Source of the DNA: Gammaproteobacteria bacterium UBA3498
Lineage (GTDB): Bacteria; Pseudomonadota; Gammaproteobacteria; Pseudomonadales; Pseudohongiellaceae
NCBI GenBank assembly: GCA_002377605.1
Contig: DFQD01000060.1
Location: 1,963 to 16,289 of the forward strand
DNA: 14,327 nt
Direction of reading: 5' to 3'
Shown: in pieces, positions 14,222 to 14,327 of the stretch
How positions within the stretch are numbered: position 1 is the first letter of the stretch
Layout of the letters: each line of letters begins with the position of its first letter
The notes under the pieces: model-generated
What the model was told of the DNA's origin: nothing
The model's database searches: none
What the model saw: only the letters and a program-made list of their open reading frames with translations
Program-made: the position numbers and the translations under genes

Positions 14222-14266
14222 CGGGTCACAGTAAAACTTACAGTAAGGTGCTTTTACTGCGACCCG
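14222..14266 (+). terminator. Stem-loop terminator after the ABM gene
   Basis: Fifteen-base arms (14222-14236 and 14252-14266, CGGGTC...AGTAAAA with TTTTACTG...GACCCG) pair with one A-C mismatch around a 15-nt loop. The loop itself contains the palindrome CTTACAGTAAG. TTTATT follows, 11 nt past the stop is where the stem begins. Confidence 0.65.
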
Positions 14267-14327
14267 TTTATTCCTCTACAACTTCTAATTGATTTTTGCT
14301 GAATCGAGAATGTGCTGGAAAAACTCT

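Noticed and set aside
14212..14270. Possible integron attC site after the ABM gene
   Set aside because: The inverted arms lack GTTRRRY/RYYYAAC core boxes in the right positions, no integrase is present and the following TTTATT fits a terminator better.

Overview
The window looks like chromosomal DNA of a free-living Gram-negative bacterium, most likely a marine gammaproteobacterium. That placement is inference, from clear Shine-Dalgarno sites (GGAGG/AGGAG 6-9 nt before most starts), the standard code, moderate GC content and the abundance of Sec signal peptides. No rRNA, tRNA, CRISPR array, transposase or integrase is visible.

Left block (1-8609), exported enzymes. A very large triheme-type cytochrome/LamG/DUF1553 protein runs off the left edge on the minus strand. 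Next come a secreted aldose 1-epimerase (minus), a secreted two-domain VOC (glyoxalase-fold) protein (plus), a secreted DUF1080 / 3-keto-disaccharide hydrolase-like protein (minus), a secreted AhpD/carboxymuconolactone-decarboxylase-like protein without cysteines at the active site (minus) and a secreted class-C beta-lactamase-fold serine hydrolase (minus). The last two are 45 nt apart and probably share a transcript. A strong bidirectional terminator separates the convergent VOC and DUF1080 genes. The theme is extracytoplasmic turnover of sugars or other small organic molecules. No transporter or cytoplasmic enzyme is present to define a pathway.

Middle (8610-10660). A plus-strand gene encodes a secreted HtrA/trypsin-like serine protease without PDZ domains, carrying two tandem ~130-residue PPC-like beta-sandwich repeats before the catalytic domain. 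Its signal peptide is plain in the reading frame, but no ATG/GTG/TTG precedes it. The gene therefore uses a rare start (ATA at 8868), or has lost its start, or carries a sequence error. Two hairpins follow it, one with perfect 13-bp arms.

Right block (10661-12590). Three minus-strand genes with 26- and 50-nt gaps form a probable operon: two secreted paralogues of unknown function, then a small conserved hypothetical protein without a signal peptide. Each paralogue is itself an internal duplication, so the pair holds four copies of a ~80-100-residue module bounded by two cysteines. I think this is the most novel protein system in the window.

Right end (12591-14327). This AT-rich stretch holds an XRE-type helix-turn-helix regulator with a charged coiled-coil tail (minus), a 550-base gene-poor spacer with short repeats, and a small ABM-type (dimeric alpha/beta barrel) monooxygenase-like protein (plus) followed by a convincing stem-loop.
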